DNA from: Gyrodactylus bullatarudis
Lineage: Eukaryota; Platyhelminthes; Monogenea; Gyrodactylidea; Gyrodactylidae
Assembly (NCBI GenBank): GCA_012064415.1
Contig: SSNU01000204.1
Coordinates: 62,001 to 126,000, forward strand
DNA: 64,000 bases
Direction: 5' to 3'
In this document: piece after piece, positions 1 through 13,196 of the stretch
Layout: every line of letters begins with the position of its first letter
Position numbering within the stretch: position 1 is the first letter of the stretch
Translations under genes and position numbers: made by a program
Notes under the pieces: generated by a model
What the model was told of the DNA's origin: nothing
Databases searched by the model: none
Seen by the model: only the letters and a program-made list of their open reading frames with translations

Positions 1-630
1 TTTCTGTAGCAGGAGGCGTCAAAGTTTGTCATCCACTTGTTGTTAAAGATCATGGAGTAAAAGGAGTTCCTACTTTGTGATTCATTTCACTTGATACTTT
101 GGCGAGAGAATCGCTTTTTAACCTTTTCAAAAATCACAATCTAGAGAGAATTAGAAAAGACACTTGGGTCAATAAAAGAATTTTTAGCCATTTCTACAGT
201 TGAAAAAGTGCAAATTTGGTACATTTTCGATATTGGAAAAACCGCCTAAGCTCATTCCGTTTTAAAATTTTAAAAAATTATCTTTTTCTGTGATAAATAT
301 CGAGTTTTTTGTAAAAATAGCCAATTCGCATCTTCATGTCAATTAGATTTGTATGGAACATGCCGAATTTATGATCAAGATTATGAAATTTTCAAAAAAT
401 TTTTCATATATGATCATCTGAGTCATGAATAGATCAAGCTGTAAAAGAAATCTCATCAAATTCATTGAGTTTGTATTGAAAGAGGTTAATCTATCAATAC
501 CACAAAATTCAAGATTATTAGTCTCATTTAAAAGATCACTTTTACTCAATCTGATAGAAAAAGAAACGTTCTTAAAAGTTTTTTTCATTCAATACGTAAA
601 AATAACAGTTTTATTTTCTTGTAATTTCAG

Positions 631-3600
631 CTTGCAATTGCTCACCGAATGGAGCCCTGAGTAATTCGTGTAATCCGACGTCTGGACAATGCTTTTGCAA
701 AGAAGGTGTCTCCGGTCAACAATGCAACCGATGTGCCACTGGCTTCACATTCACAAACAACCCTCAACAACCCTGTATCTCAGGTATGAATTTAAATACA
801 AGCCGTTGTTCATTGTTTTATTCAATTTATCTTCACGTGAAGTATTCTAAATGAAATTCTATCCATAAAAAGTATGCAAAATCTGGGTATTTTTTATTAC
901 CATTCTTTTTCAGAGATCACGCGTTCGAATTATTCATTAGATGAAATTAACGTTTTAATTTTTCCCATATATAGGCATTATCTTTACAAATTTTTCGTTC
1001 GTTTCAACACATTCCATGCTATGATAAGCCATAGTTGAATTAAGATTTCCTAGAAATTTATCAATCCGATGTGAAATTCACTGTTTTGCATTCCAACTCC
1101 AAAGGTTACGCGAAATAATAGAAATATTTATCAATTAGTAATTCATGAAGTTTTTCAAAAACGTCCAAATAATCACCCTTTTAGGTTCATGGCCCATACG
1201 TGGACTAAAACATTAGACCTTAAATTTTTGGTAGAAATAAAGATCCTTTAACTAAAATATACAAACCATTAATATTAGCTTGTTAACCAATCTTCCCGAG
1301 AAAAAATAGGACCAAAAATTATTTCATTAGAATTGACTAAATTCGCCTTATTTATTAAAAAAATCTTGAAATTACTTGTGCGGTCGCTTGAAAATATTTT
1401 TCTCATGATGATACAAGGTCTAATGTTTGAAGTTAATACAATTTAAAAGTTGAAGAAAATTAGAATAAAATGCAAGCTGAAAAAAACACCGAAACTCTCC
1501 AAAAAGTGTCAAAAATGGAGATAATTAATGAAAAAGCTCGCATAGGCCATGAATTCTATCAATATTCTGATTTTGTTCTGATCTGATGAGTGGGATTCTA
1601 ACATGAATTTGTAATGAGATCTCCAGAATTTTATCACCTCACTTATTTATTCATTGTAAGTCTATCAATGTTAAAAACAATCATCTTATTCATAATCCGA
1701 GAGAGCTCAGCTTGCTCATTGCTAACAGATGTTGTACACTTTCCAATAGAAGGATTACTCAAAACATCCGTTATGTTGTTGTTGTTGTTGGTAGAAATTT
1801 TTACTACAAATGTTCAGTAGAGAATTTGTCTAATTCTCTTTTATTCATTTCAGTTGTTGACACAATTCCAGTACCAAGAGCTCAACAAGGTGAGTCATTC
1901 ATATTTACAAACTAACTGTGTGATATTATCTTTCTGATTATACTTGAGTAAAACTGTACATTAGATTAAAGGGTCTTCTATAAAATATACCCTTCATTAG
2001 AGGAATCGATCATGATAAACTCTTGAGAGGTTTTCTTATTGATCGTCTTAAATGAAGGTTCGAAATGAGAATTTTTAAGAAACATTGATAAATTAAATCT
2101 TTGCCTGAAACAGCTTTTATCCGAATTTATCCATTGTTGACTATAAAGTAGTTCGCTTGCTACCTGACTATGTTAACTTCTACAGATCTGTTGAAAAATA
2201 TAGACCAATAGTGAACAACGTTTTGGTCAAACTAAATTACCTTTTTTTACGATAATATTGTCGAACTTTATCAACAATACTACTGTTATTTGTTTCTGAA
2301 TTCTTTAGAAGACAGACGTATATTATAGTGATAATCGCCGGGTCTCTTCAGACTCTACACCGGTTACGATATAAATACTATTACAATGCATAAATTTGTG
2401 CCCTCCCCATTGGTCTGGATTATGGAGTTCAGGAACACATAACAGTAAATTAAATTTCTTCCACTGAAAAATTTTTGGATCTGACAAAGAGTTCTGAATT
2501 AACGATGGAAAATATTGATTTTCTCAGCTCAATAATTATTAAATATTTATAAATCTTTAATTTTTTTAGCTGTCCCATGTTCTGCTTGCTTGGCGACTAG
2601 GGAGAGAATCAGTCTACGAAGGTTCTGTATAAAGGATTTGTGTAAGTCTCTCAACTTCTAATTGAGCCATAAATTTCTCTATTATGCGAATTCTTCGTCT
2701 TTAAAAATTGACCTGATGCTTAAAAATTAATGATTCACGTATTTTTTTAATAATACTTGATCTCAAAAGAATACGATCGGCTAGATTGTCTTGTGTACAA
2801 AATAATACAGTGTTTCTAATACAAAATCAGAAAAAGTTGAAAATTTCATTAGAGACACCAAATCTTTGTTTTGTTAATTGTTATTTTCAGACAGATCCGG
2901 CTCTGAACTATCTGAAGAACCCTGAAATTACCATTTTCAATCGAAATTTTGTATATCAGAACAAACTTGAAAATATATGGTTTCATAGGAAATAATGCTA
3001 ATTAAGATTAAGGTAGGGATAAGTTGAAAAAATAGTCTTTCTACTGTATGATTGATTGAAAGGGGTGAACATTTTAATTTTTTTTTTGAAATTTTGGTTA
3101 TAAATACAAAGGGATACAATTCACCCTCATCAATAAGGTTAAAGTACATTTATCAATTATTGGGGAGATTTTCCACCGTGATCTCCTATGAGCCTGCTTT
3201 GCACAATTATCGAATAACTCTTCTTCTTTTCCCCTATTATTTTTCTCATGACTATTTCTACGTAATGATCGTAAAAAGATTTATAAATAAACTGTGAAAA
3301 TAGCTTGCGTAAGCCGAAAAGTGTACAGTATTTCCTGTTATTCATATATTAAAGCCAAAGGGTGGTTTCTGAATATAACGTTACCACCTTTCTAAAGCCA
3401 ATATGAATGATGAAAAGTACAGCGAGGCATTCTGATAAGAAAACGTAGGGTTAAATTGATGAATATTATTGTATATATTCAGCTATTCTCGATGAATTTG
3501 GGAATATACAAAAAAAGGTTTCGAAATTTTCTGGAGATATTTTGGAGGCCGCTTCAAAAAAACACCATTTCCGATAGACCAAGAAACCAATTGTCACCAT

Positions 3601-4513
3601 TTAATTTTTGAAAGAACCGTCAATTTGATTTGGCGTATAATTCTAATTTTTTTATTTTCAGGCAGTAAAAAATAGGAAGTAGACGATTATCTTTATCTAT
3701 AAAATAAAATTTGATCTTCTTCACACCTTGAAATCAAATTTTAAAAATGCGAAAATCGTGCCTTCTCCACATTTAAAATGTCAACCCTTTTGTCAACAAA
3801 AAATCTTCAGAAAATTTAGAGAATAAAATGATGAAAAATTCTCAAATTCTGTAAAAGAAGCGATTCAAAATTTCTGATAGACTAGCAATTGTTTAGGAAT
3901 CATTGAAATTTTATCAAATTTTATTTCAGTCTTTGTTGGAGTAGTCGATGACGTCAAGTTTATCGATGAAATGGTCCGCCTTGATGTAACAGCGAGTGTC
4001 ATCTGGAAGATCAACATAAATGAGCAGCACAAACCGACGAGTTCCTTCTTTCCATCCTGGTCGTATCACTCGAATCTATCCGACAGTCAAAACATCAACC
4101 TCAACGTCTACAGCCTTGAGGAGGTCATGATCAAAAGTGTCAATGTTCCAATTTGGCTTTCCCTTAAGGACTACAAATGTTCATGTCCAAGTACACAACT
4201 CGGTCAGGCCTATCTGTTCGGTTTGAACTTTAATTTCGGTCATTTTGACAGATCCTCGAATCGCTTTGAGTTGTTAATTAACCAGAATAGTGTTGTGATA
4301 CCATGGCGCGAGGCCTGGACACAGCGTCTGAATAAACTCCGCTATCGAACAAATCAGGGAGCCTGCAGTTTCAATCAGGCCAGATTCGGACATGGCCATC
4401 GAAAAAGACATCTCTTCCAGAGAGCCATCAATCCTAACAACTATCAAAACTTCCAGAGACGAAGGAGAAATCCATCTCGATTCTTCAACTCCCCACCGCC
4501 ACCCTTGGCATAA
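631..4513 (+). CDS. Netrin, 3' part (last EGF-Lam repeat plus NTR domain)
   Basis: Secreted axon-guidance/basement-membrane protein; only the C-terminal half lies in the window. Exons: 631-783, 1854-1889, 2570-2641, 3930-4513 (stop TAA), all with GT-AG borders and compatible phases. The first exon encodes a complete third laminin-type EGF repeat (starts ACNCSPNGALSNSCNPTSGQ, with the GQCFCKEGVSGQQCNRCATGF pattern). A 12-residue linker exon follows, then an NTR/C345C domain: C-x2-C and RRFC in exon 3, then KCSCPST, a YLFG strand, and the VIPWREAWTQRL stretch typical of netrins. The protein ends in a very basic Arg/Lys/Asn tail, as expected for a heparin-binding netrin tail. AATAAA signals lie near 4584. 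Upstream LamN and EGF1-2 exons are outside the window or in unread sequence; 1-630 shows no convincing exon. Netrin-1/3-type class is inferred from the order EGF-NTR. Confidence 0.93.
1185..1553. repeat. Non-autonomous inverted-repeat element in netrin intron
   Basis: The ends are imperfect inverted repeats: TTCATGGCCCATACG on the left, and the reverse complement of the right end reads TTCATGGCCTATGCG. No coding capacity is seen. The right-hand ~85 bp (GCAAGCTGAAAAAAACACC ... CATAGGCC) recurs near 6703-6780, and a diverged form lies near 46435-46515, so this is a dispersed family. Confidence 0.55.
2925..3030. repeat. Dispersed repeat, copy 1
   Basis: This roughly 100 bp stretch (ACCATTTTCAAT...TTTTGTATATCAGAACAAAC...ATATGGTTTCATAGG...AAGTTGAAAAA) matches 10430-10550 in the same orientation with moderate divergence. 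Both lie in non-coding DNA. Family unknown. Confidence 0.6.
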
Positions 4514-7126
4514 AAGGCTACTTGAATTAAATTAAACTTTTTTTCTGCTATTCGAGATTTTTTAAGATGAAAAATATTTGTTAAATAAAAATAACCACTG
4601 AATGAAGCCTGATTCTGGTTACTTTTTTCTCTAATAGGTTATCGAGAATCAAGTGTTTGGTTAACTTGAAATCATAATTTGGCCGCAGTGTTATATAATT
4701 GTAATTGATAAATGTTTCTGTATTATATTATATTCAATTAAATTTTATTATTATTCAATAGGTTGTTTATTTCTCTCAATTGTAATTGATAACAAAACCC
4801 GAATGTTAATTTTAATGTATTGATAATTGTAATTTTCTTAATAATAAAAGCAACTTATTTCTCAAAATTCTTTTTGAAAACCACTTATATTTATTTAATT
4901 GAATTTTTTCTATTAGTAACTACAGTTTTGGGAAAAATCGAATTTTTCATTTTTTGAGAATATTTCCGAAACTAATAATACCTGACGCAAATTCTAAGAC
5001 CAGATTCGGAATCTGCATCAAATTCAGCATCATTCTAAAGAAATGAAATAGAAGTGACACACAGTGAAATCAAAAAATAATAAACTTGTTTCAATTCACC
5101 ATGGTTTTATCCGGACACCAAAAATCGTTTAACATTGGTTCAATGTTCAATCATATTATTATGATATTCAGTTTGCCGCTGAGTTTTGGAAGCAGATCCT
5201 CTCTTGTAATATAATATTGAGTTTTGGTTTTTTATAATAAAACATATATTCCAGTCTCCCTTTATTAAAGGGCCTATTAATTGGGGTTATTAAGTTAGTT
5301 TGTAACATGAATGGGCTGATTCTGAGTTGCGATACTGTTGAATTCGGAAAGAGCAGCGAGCAATACTAAGCCATTTTGAAATTTTGTAGGGTGTTCTTAT
5401 ATTCAAGCTTATCTCAAAATATTGCCAAGTTTTAAACACTAATACTACCTTTTCAAAAAGATTTCTTGTATCTCTTTTTGTACAGTTTTGAGACTGACAT
5501 TAGTTTCTCAACATGGAATAAAACGACAACCTAATTGGAATAAACTAAATCTTTTTCCTGTTATACGTACTTTTCTGATGAAGATATGTATTTGATATTT
5601 AGCAAATAAATTTGGCTTCCCGTCACTTAAATCTGACACCTAATTCAGGTAAATGAGCAGGAAATCATAGATTTATCAATGATTCCAATATCTCTTTAGA
5701 TGAAGCACGAAAGGATAAGAGTCACATATCCGTTTCCCTAATCTAAATAAACTAGACACGAATAATAATAGAAACTCAACTCATTTTACGATCAGTTGTT
5801 CATTTGAAAGTAGAATGAATTTATTCAAGTGGTAAACTCTTTAAATCTAAATTTCATAACCTCCAACCGTTTCTATTAAATGATTGATCAATTTTTTATA
5901 GAATCCAACAGATTAAGGATTCTGATTTTATTTTTATGTTTACTGATTATACTTTGAAGTAGTTCTGTGAAATAAAAAATATTTAAAGAGTTTATTCAAG
6001 TGCCTATTATTATTCACTCGAAATGCCACAATTATTACTAGGAAGTCTGTGTGTTTGAAATATTATTCTGCATACGAAGCATTTGTTAACTTGAAAAATT
6101 CTTTTCGAACTGTAATTCATCTTTCTTATTGAAATTCGATTGGTACTGTTGTAAGTATTAGAATAGATCAGAAGTTGTACAAGGATTTTCCTTGGCTTTA
6201 AGAAGCAGACCTGGCTGGCTCTGAGAAATTATTAAACGACTAGAATAGCTGCTTGATCTGATTGAATAGGGTTTACTTTTGAACATATCATATCAGTTGT
6301 AATTCTACAAAAATGGATGATACAATGATACTTTGTCAAATTCTGACAGTATTAGGTTTTCTGACAAATTTGTTAGAAATAACAATCAGATACTTATGAC
6401 AGTTCTATTTTAATTCTCAATTTAATTCATCAGTCTGTAATTTCCAATTATAAAAGAACGATTAATGAGGAGAGCTCCATGAACTTTCAATATTTTATCT
6501 TACTAGAAATTATTGTATCAGACACTAGAATGATTAATCAACAGAGCCGCTAAACAGGGACTTTATTATCATTGAATGTACATTTCATAAAGCTTCTTCA
6601 GGAATGTAACTTTAAAAATGAAAATTATCTGTAGAATCATTGAAATATTAAAATTACAAATGAAAATAGTAAGAAACAAGTTCCATAAAAAGGGGAAGAG
6701 AATGCAAGCTGAAAAAAACACCAAAGAACTCAACATTAGCAAAATTGATGAGGAACTGGTGAAATAGCTCACATAGGCCAGCGTAGTATGAGAGAATATG
6801 CATGGCTCTTTGACTAAAATTAATTATTTTCAAACTACCATTGAGATTCTACCATGAAGATTCTTAATTGAAGAATTGAACGGGGTGAATCAATTTTCGA
6901 TTACCATGCCCCGTTTCAAAGCATCTCTGTTGAAAACCTAAGAAGTTTGAACCTCGTATTATTATTATTTTTATCCGGAAAGTCAGAGAAAATTATCTTT
7001 TTTGAGTCCCACGACAAAATGATTTTTTGAAATAAAAAACGCTTCAAATCTAAGAAATCGATAAAATTATTGAAAAAATTGGCTAGAATTCCACAATTTC
7101 TCACTAGTTCAAAAAGATTTGACGTC
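4514..7126. other. Intergenic, no gene seen
   Basis: After the netrin poly(A) region this AT-rich stretch has no ORF with domain-like composition. It holds a copy of the GCAAGCTGAAAAAAACACC repeat (6703-6780). A short motif at about 6880-6920 (GAATCAATTTTCGATTACC) recurs with changes at about 24574-24616. Confidence 0.5.
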
Positions 7127-7333
7127 AGGCTACGGTAAAAATTTTCTTTCTCCGAACAACTCACGAATGTACTCACTTTTCTGATGAAATTTAGTACTCA
7201 GATCATGTTTTGCATATTTTTTTAAGTGTGACAGTCATCCTCTATAATGTCAATACAAAATAATGCTAAGAATTGATAGTTCTACCAGAAAACTTTGTAC
7301 TACAATATGAGGTTGAAAATTTCACCCTAGCCT
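7127..7333. mobile_element. Short TIR element (MITE-like), copy 1
   Basis: A 207 bp unit with inverted ends: left AGGCTACGGTAAAAATTTTC, right end reverse-complemented AGGCTAGGGTGAAATTTT. The interior (TTTCTCCGAACAACTCACGA, CAGATCATGTTTTGCATATT, AATACAAAATAATGCTAAGAA) is shared with 47462-47867, where it is interrupted by about 200 bp of extra sequence. No ORF. Confidence 0.7.
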
Positions 7334-7501
7334 AGTAGACATGAAAGGAACTAAAATTCTTCTTTCAGTCTAACAGTATTTTAGAGAAATACGACTTTTC
7401 TCTGCATAATAGTGTTTAAGATTTATAAATGTTGAATAATCAATTGTTTTTATTTGAGTGCTGTCAATTTCATTGTAGTAAGTAAATTCATTCTAATTTC
7501 T

Positions 7502-9274
7502 ATGAATGAATTTCTCACAAAGGTTCATTTCTCATCCGTTCTTCTGCTAACTGGAATCATTTCCACCATCAGTGTTGGAGGAGGTGAAAATCCTGAAATT
7601 CTCTGTCAATGCTTGAAAAGGGAACACAAGGTGATTAGGATAGAGCCAGACTATTATTTTAAGCTCTGTGACCCCAAATGTACTGACTCTCTGGATATTA
7701 ATGAATATACTGACTTGTTGAGATTTCGCTATGAACGAAAACCTTATAGACACATGGTCAACGAGTGCTTGATGGAAAGTTCCTTTCAATACTACCTCAT
7801 TGTTGAGTATAGAAATTTGAAAAGCAACAAGACCACTGAAATGGTCCTAGCCACGTGTAGCACTTTTGACATTTTGAAAACCCTCTTCAAGAAAGGCGAA
7901 TGCAATCTAATCAGCCTGATGCTTCTGCTAAAGAAAGGAACCACTAATTATAAAATTATCAATTTCTCTAGTTTCAATAGAACTTGCATCTTTTGTACAC
8001 GAATGCCGCCAAACTGTGATTCAAAGGTACCCAAGAACTGTTGGGATTACTCAAATCTATACTCTAAAGAAGATAATAAAGTCAATATTTTTGTAAGCAA
8101 ACTGGATTTATTGTCAAAAACTGTCGAATGCCTCTATGATTATCAACGTGTACCGAGATACAGAAAATGCTCCAAAGATAATATTGACAGTATCAAGACT
8201 GTGCTCTATACGATATCGGGACCTACACAGGAGAAGACATCGGGGACAGTTTTAACCCTAATGACCAAGATTCACATATACGACGACATTTTTCAGGCTG
8301 AATGTGTCTACTTTCTCGAGTACCAAAGGTTGCGTGAGAAGAGCCTGTTTGCTAATTTCACTAAAAATTCTAAAATCTTTTCAATCACTGAGACCATCAT
8401 GGGTAACCATGTGAATTATTATATCAACTATGCCGATATTGAATATCCAATGAAACAAATGACCGCTCCTCTCACAAGGGAACGTCAAGAAAGAAATCCT
8501 TTTGTTATCGCGGTCAATGAGTTCAGGAGAAACTTTGGCCTATCCCATTTGGAGGAGAGTATATTCCTGAGGTATTTTCTGAGTAGAAAACTGAATGAAT
8601 TCTTCTCGTTATTTCAACATCATGCTGTCTATCCGTTGCATGTGATAAGTCAATATTTCTTTTTAACCACGGAGAAACTGGATATCACTAGGAATGAAGT
8701 GGTCTCAGAGTTCAAGAAATCCCTGAAAAAAGCAGACAGTCTATTTTATTACTACTGTTACCGAGTGTTGAAATCAAGCTTGATAATTCCCTGCTGGACT
8801 GCAATACAAGCTAAGGAGATACGAGCAATTTCTTGTGATATCACTTATGGGAAGAAAATTGTAATAATCGGCTGTTACATGTCAGCGACGAGAGATGAAT
8901 ATTTCAAGGGCCATGTCAAGCTGACCGGCGACTATCTAAACATTCTACGTAGATTGTATTTCACAGAGAAGGCCATCTATCTTTCACCTCGACTTCTCTT
9001 AAACCAGAATATATCTCTTGACAGAATGACCTGTAGTAGCATCAAGTTTAGTACCGAAGTGAAAGGTCGATATTTATCCTTCAACATTGTGGATGACTCA
9101 AAAAGTCTTGTTATCACGTTAGAAAAGTTCTTTATCTATTTATATGAGATCTCGATATGTCGAATAACATGGTGTAATCTCAAGAAAAGATTGTACAGCC
9201 TTGACTGGAAATTTTACAATTGTAAAAGTCAGATTTGTTCAAATAAAACTGTTTTTTCTTGTATGATAAAATAG
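7502..9274 (+). CDS. Orphan secreted cysteine-rich protein (590 aa)
   Basis: I do not recognise the family. A single uninterrupted ORF encodes about 590 residues from ATG 7502. The frame stays open further upstream, but this Met starts a textbook signal peptide (MNEFLTKVHFSSVLLLTGII..., hydrophobic core about residues 9-22, small residues at the end), so it is chosen over the upstream Met at 7454. The mature part has many Cys residues (CQCLKR, CDPKCTD, CIFCTRMPPNC, and a C-terminal cluster CRITWCN...CKSQICSNKTVFSC) and several N-x-S/T sequons (NKTT, NFSS, NRTC, NFTK, NISL, NKTV), fitting an extracellular glycoprotein. No transmembrane segment is evident after the signal peptide. Coding bias (paired, codon-like, long ORF in an AT-rich context) makes it a real gene; function unknown. 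Confidence 0.8.
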   Translation: MNEFLTKVHFSSVLLLTGIISTISVGGGENPEILCQCLKREHKVIRIEPDYYFKLCDPKCTDSLDINEYTDLLRFRYERKPYRHMVNECLMESSFQYYLIVEYRNLKSNKTTEMVLATCSTFDILKTLFKKGECNLISLMLLLKKGTTNYKIINFSSFNRTCIFCTRMPPNCDSKVPKNCWDYSNLYSKEDNKVNIFVSKLDLLSKTVECLYDYQRVPRYRKCSKDNIDSIKTVLYTISGPTQEKTSGTVLTLMTKIHIYDDIFQAECVYFLEYQRLREKSLFANFTKNSKIFSITETIMGNHVNYYINYADIEYPMKQMTAPLTRERQERNPFVIAVNEFRRNFGLSHLEESIFLRYFLSRKLNEFFSLFQHHAVYPLHVISQYFFLTTEKLDITRNEVVSEFKKSLKKADSLFYYYCYRVLKSSLIIPCWTAIQAKEIRAISCDITYGKKIVIIGCYMSATRDEYFKGHVKLTGDYLNILRRLYFTEKAIYLSPRLLLNQNISLDRMTCSSIKFSTEVKGRYLSFNIVDDSKSLVITLEKFFIYLYEISICRITWCNLKKRLYSLDWKFYNCKSQICSNKTVFSCMIK

Positions 9275-11556
9275 AAAAATGATGATTACTACATATTTTT
9301 TATCAATACAGTCCGACCTGTGTACTTTATGTGGAAAATTAGTTAATCCATAATAGTTTAAAGTGGACAAAAACTTGGGAATAATATATAACGATCTAAT
9401 ATATTAGAAATATATTAGGATAATATAAAGATCAGTTAATTGGAGATCATAATCATATAATAATAGCAGATCAACTGTAAATAACTTAGGCCTATTGAAG
9501 AATCACTTGGCTATAAGAAAACTTCAAGGTTCATTAGAAATTGTCAAAAATCTTGCCTTTCTAAAAGAGAACCCTGCTTTAAATTCACCAGTTTAGGATT
9601 TTGAATAAAAAATATTTCTTATAAGTAACTCATTCCTCTCAAGTATAGACTAGCAATACAAATTAATCTATAAATTCATATCCGAGTATGGCGTGGTAGG
9701 ATTTCATTTCTATAGAAAATGTGTGTGTGACCCACTCTCTATTCATTAGAATAGTGAGTGCGTAGTGTGAGTAGAAACCCTTATTCTATGTAAAAGGAGG
9801 AGAACAGTGTGATAGTTTTGATTGACATGTTTTTATTCACACCTGTACAAATGGTCAACCCCATGACTAATCATGAGGAGGGGTATGGGATTGGGAAAAC
9901 GAAAAATGACTTTTTTGATTTGTATTCATCTAAAATCATTCAAAATCTGAGACCGATTTAAAAACCGAATTTTAGCCATATATTTCCGAACAGAAACTTG
10001 AAAATTTTCAAGCTTACTCAAAATTTTATGCTGAATATAATGATACTTAATTTAAGTATGACTGACCAATGGTACACTGTACTTCCTCATTCACACAACT
10101 CTCGTCACTTTACAGAGCTTTTACCTGCAAAAAAATTTTATTTTCTCAACAATGTTCTATGCCTTAATCAAAAATTGATGATTTAACCATGAAAAACACA
10201 TTTTTGAAAGTCAAAAAGAAAATTTTTCATGTTCTGATATACAAAAATCCCATTTTCCCTGAAATCATCAAAATTTACCTAATTTCCTGGGACTTTCTTC
10301 CGACATGTGAAAGAACACTCAATTTTTGCTATAAGCCCCATTTTTATGCAAAAACTATTCAAAAACCTCAATTTTGTCCTTTCTCGTAGTGAAATTCATA
10401 GAAAAAATCTTGGCACGTGTTCAAAAATTGGCATTTTCAATTGAGATTTTGTATATATCAGAACAAACTCGAAAACGTATGGTTTTATAGAAAAAAATGC
10501 TTAGCTTTCGATAATCTTCAAAATGAGATTAATGCTGGGAAAAGTTGAAAAATTTGGCCTACTCTGATATATATCGAGACTTAACCAGGTCTAAGCAAGC
10601 CCCTAGTCATGTTGATCTATCAAAAGTTTCACTTATTATTCGTATTGCTTTTTGAATGTATCACACTTTTCATACTTTTATGGTATGATAGCACCATCTT
10701 CTTATGACCAGAATGAAAAACAGCAATCGAATTCAATCAATTTTTAAGTTTATACACGAATTTATCTTGAGGACACAAAAACTCAGCAACCTACTGTTTT
10801 AAATGATCATTTTTTTAATGAGGAATTTAAACTTAAAATTCATAAGAGAGCGTCCTTTGACAATAATTTTTGCCATTAGATGGGGAAATTGTTCTGATAT
10901 CTCAAATCTGTTTGATATTATCGCGCATAATCAAATTTTTATCATTTCTCGTATTAATAAAGCTGCAATCTCCTTTCTAGGAGATGTGCTTCTAGCAAGA
11001 AACTCAACTAAAAAAGTTCATCTGTCTTTTCATTTGAATGGAGCCAAAAACCTCTCTCTTTGGGAAATTTCCTATTGATCAGCATCTAAAAATAAAAGTT
11101 TTCACTCGACTATTTCTAAAATTTAGCAAAAATTATGTTTAGGTAACGAATTGATGGAACCTTTATCAAAAGCATTGTAGACTAGCACATGTTCTTATGC
11201 TGATATATTTTTTTAAAAGCATTTTTTACTTTCATTTTTTAACAACTGTGAAGTTTCATGTGATATTGATTTTTAAATTATCCTTACCGATTAAATCAAA
11301 CTCGAATTCATCAATAATAAATTTCTCGTTTTTTTTGAAATTATTTACGTTACAGTAAACAAAAAAAAGGTTTATACCAAATATGTATGTATAGAATAGA
11401 AAAATGTTATTGTTCCAATCTGAATTCAACCAATCATGCTAGGTAGGCATTCACTTTTCTATTTTTAATAGATACAAACTGATCAAGACCATCTATATAT
11501 ATGAATTTATCTAAAGAAAAAAAATCCACATTAAAAAAAATTTCCTATTGTGAAAA
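9275..11556. other. Intergenic, repeats only
   Basis: No supported gene. The dispersed repeat shared with 2925-3030 lies at about 10430-10550. Short ORFs here have low-complexity, AT-driven composition. Confidence 0.5.
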
Positions 11557-12507
11557 ATGACAGAATCAGACCACGGGGCAAACTACACCATTTCAATTGA
11601 GGAGTTTTGCTTTCCGACATACAAAGGGAACTTTGAGTTTAAAAAGACCAATACGAGTCAATTTTATTGCATCATTTGGGGTATTGGAGTCTTGTTGAAT
11701 CTGACATGTTCGATTTTCTTTGGTCTAGCCGTGAACAGACAAAATTCCAAAAGTTCTATCAACCTCGGTCTTCTCCTTGTGAGTCTGTTCAAATTGATCC
11801 TGGATGGGCTGAGCATTTACCAGACATTCTATCCCAAGTATCTTGATTCATTCTATGAGACTGTTGAAGCGGGCCATTTCTTCTCCCTGAGAATAATCCA
11901 GTTGGCCTTTATTCTTGCCCAGTTCTCTATTGGCATGGCCAATTATACAACCCTGCTGTTGGTTGCATCACAAATCGAAGTGGTCCTCTCTCCAAATGCC
12001 AAAAAGTGGTATGAGTCCATTCTGAGGAATATCACTGGATTCTCCGTCTGTTTAGGACTAATTTTCCCGTCTATTTTAATCTATTGCTTCCTGATCTACT
12101 CGAAAAATGTTTTAGTTTACCTCTGCAAAGACAAGGGCCTTGTTAGTTTCTATCCACTCAGGCTGTTTAAACTCGTCCATATCAAAGTTGTACTCAAGGG
12201 AATTCCGATTTTGGCTGTTTTCTTCATCTTGCTGGTTTTATTTATCCTCTTGTGTATCCGCGTTAATAATCCAAAGTACAACAAGGCTGATATGAAAACC
12301 AAGACAATATTGGCCCTGGGGATATGTCTTGTTCTATTTGAAGGGATTAGCTTCGTTGAGTCAATTATCAAATTCGAAGGCTACCTGTTGTGGAATAATC
12401 TCTGTGATGCCATAGCGTCCATTCCTAATTTGATCGTATTCATCATTTTCTATCCAGGCTTTAGGGAGTTTATCTTTCGGATGAAAAATAAGGAACCATC
12501 TGTATGA
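11557..12507 (+). CDS. Divergent rhodopsin-like seven-transmembrane receptor 1
   Basis: Intronless gene, 316 residues. Seven hydrophobic segments can be seen: about 38-60 (GVLLNLTCSIFF), 70-92, 108-135, 157-180, 208-235, 245-268 and 277-300. The N terminus has sequons (NYTI, NTSQ). The cytoplasmic end of segment 3 reads SQIEVVLSP where family-A receptors have E/DRY, and segment 7 ends IPNLIVFIIFYPGFREF, which resembles the N-x2-x2-Y...FR end of FMRFamide-receptor-like proteins but lacks NPxxY. A Cys in extracellular loop 2 (VYLCKD) is kept. It is a paralogue of the next gene (same orientation, shared NLGL, ANYTTLLL/ANFTTLLL, VYLCKD, YP-FREF). Ligand unknown; membership in the peptide-receptor branch is inference. 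Confidence 0.8.
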   Translation: MTESDHGANYTISIEEFCFPTYKGNFEFKKTNTSQFYCIIWGIGVLLNLTCSIFFGLAVNRQNSKSSINLGLLLVSLFKLILDGLSIYQTFYPKYLDSFYETVEAGHFFSLRIIQLAFILAQFSIGMANYTTLLLVASQIEVVLSPNAKKWYESILRNITGFSVCLGLIFPSILIYCFLIYSKNVLVYLCKDKGLVSFYPLRLFKLVHIKVVLKGIPILAVFFILLVLFILLCIRVNNPKYNKADMKTKTILALGICLVLFEGISFVESIIKFEGYLLWNNLCDAIASIPNLIVFIIFYPGFREFIFRMKNKEPSV

Positions 12508-13196
12508 GGTAAATATTATTGTTATAAACAATTCTTGTCATAATCAAAGAGAAAACATGAATAAATCACTTAGAAGACAAGTTGAATGGCTTGATCATTC
12601 GAAAGCAGAGTTATTTCTACTTTTGATTTTTGATATAATTAGAATTGAAGCATCTATCTGAAATCTTTGATTGAAGTTGTAAACTATTGCGCCTATTCTG
12701 AATCTGAGTTCAGATTTGAAAACTGATTCATCATTCGCCAAGGTATTGATGGTTAAGATTGCCATTTTTGGCTCATAGAGAAAAGTCTTGGTGAAGGGGT
12801 TAAATAATTTAATAAAAGACGTCTGAAAATATTTTTGGTATTCTTAAAAAAACTCATTTTTTGAATCATCATTTAGAAGTATTATTACTCGTATCTACTT
12901 TAAAGTAGATGGATAGTTTCTTCTTAATTAATCATAGGAACTTATAGCAAATTTTTTTTAAGAATCCTCATATTGATTAGCTCCATTATCCGGGTGAATG
13001 GAAGCTTAAACGAATAAAATTTCAAAATTTGAATTAAATAAATAAATAACTGCAAAAAATCCTACGATTACGTTACATTTCGATAGTGGAATCGAGAATT
13101 TTTCGCTTATTTTTTGTTACAATTTTTTTAAACACCAAATCAGAGTATTTAAGCTCCAAACAAACTTCTCATCTGATGGGAAAATAGACAAAAAAG

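Noticed and set aside
1..130. Open frame at the left edge (SVAGGVKVCHPLVVKDHG) as a further netrin exon
   Set aside because: It does not match the expected EGF-Lam 2 sequence or cysteine spacing, and no good donor in the right phase was found.
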